From: an uncultured Oribacterium sp.
GTDB lineage: Bacteria; Bacillota; Clostridia; Lachnospirales; Lachnospiraceae
Assembly (NCBI GenBank): GCA_938030845.1
Contig: CALHIC010000561.1
Span: 1-6,447 of the forward strand
Reading direction: 5' to 3'
DNA: 6,447 nt
The notes under the pieces were generated by a model. The model did not search any database. It worked only from the letters and a program-made list of their open reading frames with translations, and was not told the DNA's origin. Positions 1 through 6,100 of the stretch are shown here, piece after piece. The stretch's first letter is position 1. Each line of letters starts with the position of its first letter. The position numbers and the translations under genes were made by a program.

Positions 1-14
1 AAATTTTCTAAGCA

Positions 15-142
15 ATATAGGTCTGAAACGGGGCACGCTCTCGCTAGCTTCGCCACGTAGCGGATACTAAGCGAAAAACTTCGTTTCTCTTGTTTTTCGC
101 AAGTACCGACGGGCTCAGACTACCCCATCTTCAGACCTATAT
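15..142. repeat. 128-bp palindromic element with 13-bp terminal inverted repeats and nested hairpins
   Basis: ATATAGGTCTGAA at 15-27 is the exact reverse complement of TTCAGACCTATAT at 130-142. The outer stem can continue inwards to pair GGGG (30-33) with CCCC (123-126). Inside, GCGAAAAAC (71-79) pairs with GTTTTTCGC (92-100) around a 12-base loop, and that stem extends imperfectly with CGG.TACT on one side and AGTACCG on the other. CGCTA (42-46) and TAGCG (58-62) form a further small hairpin. No ORF fits. It looks like a non-autonomous, MITE-like or REP/BOX-like intergenic repeat that can form a branched RNA or cruciform. It begins 54 bases beyond the stop codon, so it would be in the 3' region of the adhesin transcript. 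Multi-copy status is inferred, not seen. Confidence 0.65.
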
Positions 143-196
143 GCATTAAGACTGTTTTATTTTGATTTTTTACAGTTCCTTTTTTGTATCATGTGA
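143..196. other. AT-rich spacer after the adhesin gene
   Basis: This short non-coding stretch holds a weak inverted repeat, ACTGT (151-155) with ACAGT (172-176). On the + strand it is followed by a T-run (180-185), so it could at most be a poor intrinsic terminator for transcription coming from the left. On the minus strand, the direction of the adhesin gene, no U-tract follows this stem. No promoter or small gene is evident. Confidence 0.4.
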
Positions 197-3100
197 TTAT
201 CCGCTGAAGCGTTTCTTTAGTGCCATATACAAACCTAGAAGCATGGCGCTGAGTCCTGCAAAGATGCCGTAGAGGCTTAGGGCGGAGTTATCTCCTGTCT
301 TTGTTGCTCTACTTTCCTGCATTCTCTCTTCTCCTAATACTTCTCCTTCTTTATGCTTTGTTTCTTCTGCGGAGTCCTGGAGACGTTCTTCTCCCAATAC
401 TTCTCCGTAGCTTTCTTCCTGCGGTGTGGAAGGGGTCGGTCTGTCCGGATGCCCACCGGGGGTAACCGGTCTTGAAGGGGTTACTCCCCCTCCGCTCGGT
501 CGTACCGGGGTTCCAAAACGATTCACAAAGAGAACTTCCTCTGCAACACTTCCCTTTTTGAAAATCTCACGGTTTACCGTAAGCTGTAAGGGATTTGCCG
601 GATCTTCTTCTACGGTAAAGACCACGGTATAAACGCTGTCGTCAAAGCTGTAGCCGGAGATCGGTAGAACGTCCTCTGTGACTTCATAGGTATACTTTCC
701 GGGTGCCGGGAAGGAAATTTTTTCAAAGGCAAGGCTTCCCTCTCCCATAACGCTGCCCTGTACTTCTTTTTGCTTAAGCTGACCGGGCATAGGAGCAAGA
801 TCTGTAGGAAGCTTCTTGCCGGCATTTCCTCCCTCGCTAAGCTCCGTTTTCTTCCAAACCATGGTAAAGGAGAACTGATCATCCTTTTCCGGCTTCTCGC
901 CTTTGATTTCTTTTCTGAGAGAAAGCTCTGCTTCCACCGGCTTCAGGGAAAGAACATTTCTAAATTCCTGTCCTTCTCCGGAAACTGCGGCAGTCAGTGT
1001 ACCGTCTCCCATATCCTTTACCGTTACGGTAATATTCTTGGTCTCCACCGGATCGTTCTGAATGGATTCCACGCTACCATCTTCGGTAATCGTATACTTA
1101 TACTCTCCCGGTTTTGTATAAGGAATCGGCCCGAAAACAATTTCTCCTCCATCCTTATCCGGGTTGGTATAGCTTAAGGATGTGTTAGAACCTGCCTCCT
1201 GAGGCATGGGCGCATCATCCAATGCGGTTAAGGTGAAGGTGAATTTTTCGGAAATGTCCGGAACACTCACTCCGCCATAGTGCTCTAACACTTTTTTAAC
1301 GGTAATATCCGTAAATACTTCTCCTACGCCATAGCTGTTGGTGAAGACCAAGGGCTGATTTTCTCCCAGACTGCTGCTGTAGGTCATTTTCTTGTTATCC
1401 GGATTTGTCACCGTGATGGTAACGGTTTTTTCCGCCAATGCATCATTCATAATTCCCGGGCGGTTTCCGCTTTCTGTCACGGAATAGGTATAAGTTCCGG
1501 GACGAAGAATACGAATCTTTCCGAATTCCATCAAGCCGCCGTCCGCATCCGGATTGGTCATTTCCGTTACAACCGGCTGATCCACCTCATCCAAGAGGCT
1601 GGCACCGGATTCTGCCTTTAAGGTAAATTTAAAGGCATTTTTGATATCCGGAGAGCGAAGACCTTCTTCCACCGCCATGACTTTCTTTACCGGAATGGTA
1701 AATACCACCGGCTCAATAATGTTATGGTAGCTGGGAGCTTCCAGATCCACCGGAATGGCAGAAGTCGGAATATCATCTCCCTGGAACATCACACCGGTTC
1801 GATAGGCCTGGTTGGTGTTTCTCACGGAGACCTTATCCATGTCCTTGGTAGCCGTCATTTGTACATAGGCAATCAGGAGTCCCTGGTAATCCAGAATAAA
1901 GCGTTCTCCTGCCTTTGTGGTTCTGGCATCAATAGCAATCGCCTTAATTTTGCTCTTGTCTATGCCGGCATTGTTCTCCGGATTCTTTACATCCCACTTT
2001 TTCCAGATACTTCCCGGATTCTTGGGATTGTTAGGGTTGGTATCATTGGCATAAGCTGCCGCATCATACTTTGGTGCACCCAAATCTCTCTGTGCTTTGC
2101 TTGGAATCACGGTGGCATAGTACACCTCCGGCTCCAAGGTATCCGGATTTTCCGTGCTCAGTCCTTTCTTAAAGGAACGCTTGTTCATCATGGAGCTGAT
2201 GTCGATTCCTGCAAAGTCTCCGTTTCTGTCCTTATCCTCACCCAAAATGTCAAAAATCACGGTATCGGTAGTTCTGGTTACGGATTCCGCCTGATACATC
2301 AAACGATGCTGGTAAGGATCCCCCATGTAGCTGACATTTTCCTTCAGGAAGGGCTTATGGATTTCCGTGGAAACCGTATTGGTGAAGGCTGCCTGCAACA
2401 CGGTAATTGGGCCGAAACTTGCCGTGGCATCGGCAATAGACATGGCCTTATAGTGGCTCTCGTCACTGTTCCAGGCCTCTTCCATAATGCTTTGGAAGTA
2501 TGGCTCCTTGAGCTTTCCTGTTTTTCTGGCAGGAATATTCTGCTCCTTATCTGCCGGATTAAAATTCGGTATCCATTTACTTTCCTTGGAGGTATTTAAA
2601 AATGCTACGGTATTTTGATGGATGGTTCCTCTATCCACAATATTGGTATAGGGGTTATGAACCACATAGTAAAGACGAAGTGCCGATCTTCCATTATTCT
2701 TCCAATCCAATGTTTGGGAGCCCTTGGGGGTTTGGAAGCTGATCTTCATCATGGTTTGTCCGGAATTCTGCCAGTTGGGAATCATCTCCACCTGATAGTC
2801 TTTTCCCTGTTGAAAATTAGTGAGGGAATTATAGGCGGAAGCATTTGGTCCCAATGCAATTTCCCTGGTATCCACATAGGTTCCTGCAGGAAGTAAATCA
2901 TAGATAATTCCTTCCCGAATCAAATAGGGGCCAACATACTTATCTTCTCGATATTCCTTAGGAATGGAGGACTCGTTGCTGATCTGCACCGTAGTATTAA
3001 TCAGCTGTTCACTGGTAGCGGGACTGTCCACATAGCTGTTCATATTCTTATAGATATAAGAAGACAGCGTAAGGGGATCATAACGATATCCCACATAGGA

Positions 3101-6100
3101 CCAGCTTTTACCAAGACGGCTTTCTACCTCTCTGCTTCCGGATTCCACCTTGCCGTAACCCGGGCCACCGATAAAGTTATACTTTCCGCTATCCCCCAAA
3201 GTTAAAGCCTTTTGGAATTCCTTCCGCATTTCCTTAGTCGGGGTAAGCTTGATTCCGAATCTGGTTTTTAAATTGGTCTGATATGCATCGGAAGCTGTAC
3301 GGAATTCCAGTCCTGCAATACGTTCCGGGAAGGATTTTTCCAGGTCAATATAGTTGTAGTCCGTTATTGCTTGTGCATTGTTGTTTGGTGTTTCCACGGT
3401 ATACCCGGGCTCCGGAGTAAAGGAAAATTTATGACTGTCTACCGCCTGGAAGGTACCGTATTTTTCATAGCTGCTGCTTCCTTTTTTCCGAATCCACAGC
3501 TCTATGGGCTTATAGCCGGAAAAATCAGTTCTTACCTTTCCGGTGGGTGTATATCCCGCCGGACCGTTTGCCTTTTCCACGTCATAATTTTCCAGCAGGC
3601 TGATGGAAACGGCATCGTAATAAAAATCCTCTTCTGTAAGCTTATATACCGGAGTGCCCTGCTCCTTAAACAAGGTTTCCGTGTTTAAGGGAGTGCTCCA
3701 ATTACTGTTAATGCTTTCCGCAGCACCGTAGCTCTTTAGGGTGTAGAGATAATTTTCTCCGTCATCCCGTAAAACGGCCTTGCTTTCCGGCACGGTATAG
3801 CTTCCGTCGCTCTTAAAGCTTACGCTGTTTCCGTCTGCCTGGAAATTGGCATACATATAGAAGCTGTTGTTTCGGTTGTAGCCGTCCATAGGAAGGTCCG
3901 TGCCTCCATCGGCGATAATGCTTTGCAAAGCACTGACATATCTGCTGTAGCCGCCGTTGTTCTTATCCAAAACAATATTTCCACCGAGCTTTTGCGGTAA
4001 AATGATTTTGGCAAGCTCCTGTAAACTGCTTTCCGCAGATCCGGTTCTTACGTAACCGTCCGCCCAGGTTTCTGTCCAGCTTACACTATTCTTTAAGGTG
4101 AAAAGCGGCTTGGTCGGATCCACATCCGGTTGCTTTAAAGCTTCCGTGATTTTGGACATGGGATAACGATAAAGCGCAACGTATCTCTGATAGTTGTAGG
4201 TGCCATTGAAGGAGTTACTATTGTATTCCGTGTTACTGCCACGTTCTCTGGTAACGTCCTTCTCCCTGCTTTCTCCGGTCTTAATCGGCTCCTTATCGAT
4301 ACCGATAAAGCTTCTTCCAATGGGATTGGTCTTCCAAAGCAAATCTCCTTCAACCTTTTTATTCATGTAGGTGGTGATATCCGTATAATTTGCACTCTGG
4401 GTATAAGAATTCAAATTGTAGGAAAAAGTATAACTATTCCAGTCATAGCTCTGGTAAGCCTTTTGAGCACCAATCAGTTCTCCACCGTCCGGTGTGTTTT
4501 GATTCAGTTCAAACTTATAGTCAAAGCCCTGAGAGCTTCCCTTTGCTCTTTCCACATCAATGAACCAGGGCACATAAAAATAGTCATCTGCATCTGCCGG
4601 CTTTTCTCCCCATACAGGATCCCAGTTATAATAAATTCCCCCTTTAGCACCGCTGACACCGTGCTTTATCTGCATCTTTAAGGGATTTACCTTGGTTCTC
4701 AGCATCAGAGACAAATCATCTTCAACCTCCGCATCATAGCGGTCATCAGGATGGTCTACCTTGGCATAAATCGGAAGGGAGCGGGAGTATTCTCCTACTT
4801 CCTCTCCGTCAATATTCTTATGCTCCACCTTAATCATGGAGGGCACCATAGAGTATTCAAAATCCGCACTGAAGGTCATTCCTCCGGGAAGCGGAGAATG
4901 GTTTTTCAGGCGATAATACTGTACCTTTTTCCCGTCAATGGTCTTCTCTACAAAAGTAAAGTTAAAATCACTTAAGGTATTGGTCTTGGGCGCCTCCGGA
5001 ATGCCGGATTTCACCGGGGCGTACTCCGTAATAGCAGAGCCGTTATAAGCCACTGTAGTCGGATGCTCCGGATTCCAGCTTTCAAATGCGCTGGCAGGAA
5101 TATCCATGGTTACGGAACCCACCGGATAGCGGGTGTCCTTATTTCCCTTTAAGGTAAATTCCACCACCAGGGTAGACTTGTCCAAACGGTTGGAATTCTT
5201 CTCGGGAGGGGTAATCAAAAGATGCTTTTGCTTACGAATATCCCCATCCGTTACGTCTGTATAGCTGTGTCCCGTTTCCGCAAAGGCCTGTCCTGCCTTC
5301 GGATCCTGTGCTTCTCTCCAAAATCCCCGGAAAATGTGATTACTCTTCTCGTCATCCGAAGAGGCTGTAGCAGAAGCTACCACCCCGTAAGGACTAAAAT
5401 GTCTTCCTTTGAAGCTGACCGCCTCTTCACTGTCCTTAAGCGCTACCAGCTCCGGAGCCTTTCCTTCCGGAAGGTGTACCAGGCTTAACTCCTCGTTTTC
5501 CGGCAAAGAAATGGAAAACTCATCCTTTTGGAAGAGCTGCTTTTCTTTGTGTATCTCTTCCTCATCCACATATTCCTCTACCCAAACGCCGGGCTTTAAA
5601 GAAAGAGCTTCTTCCAGCGCACTGTTCTTCTTCAGCTGCACTTCCACCGACTTGCCTTTTTTCGGCTGTACTTCGATTTCTTTTCCATCAGCATTTAAAC
5701 GATAAAAGCTGATATCCACAACATAAGCAGAGCGAATATCCACTTCCTCGCCCTCTGCCAAGCTCTTTTCCTTTTCGCTCTTTACCTTCTCCTTCATGGC
5801 GGAAAGAATCTCTTCCTCCTCCACAGGCTGAAGCTTCATATAGGTACCTTCCGGGAAGGTATCCTCTCCAAACTTGGCCGTCACCAAAATTCCGTCAGCG
5901 GTACTCTCGGTAAAGGCCCCTTCTTCCAAATAGCTAAGCTCCTGCTTTTCTTCCTCATTCGGAAGTGAAGCATCACTTTCCTCTGCAGCCTCCCCGGCTG
6001 CTGTATTCTCAAGCTGAAGGGAGGTTTCCGAAGCTTCTTTCGCTTCTTCCTCCCCATCAGATTCTTCTGTCACCTTTGAGTTCTCTTCAGGATTCCCTTC

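Noticed and set aside
15..142. CRISPR repeat, tRNA or integron attC site
   Set aside because: There are no regularly spaced direct repeats, no tRNA cloverleaf with an acceptor CCA end, and no recognisable integron core sites. The inverted-repeat structure is better explained as a palindromic intergenic repeat.
148..185. Intrinsic terminator formed by ACTGT/ACAGT plus T-run
   Set aside because: The stem is only about 5 bp with a 16-base AT-rich loop, and the T-run follows on the + strand, which is opposite to the only gene in the window. Too weak to call as a terminator.
1724..2599. 291-codon open frame on the + strand
   Set aside because: It is antisense to recognisable strand motifs of the adhesin, has a His/Ile/Gly-rich composition without domain features, and is the longest shadow expected opposite a 6.2-kb gene.
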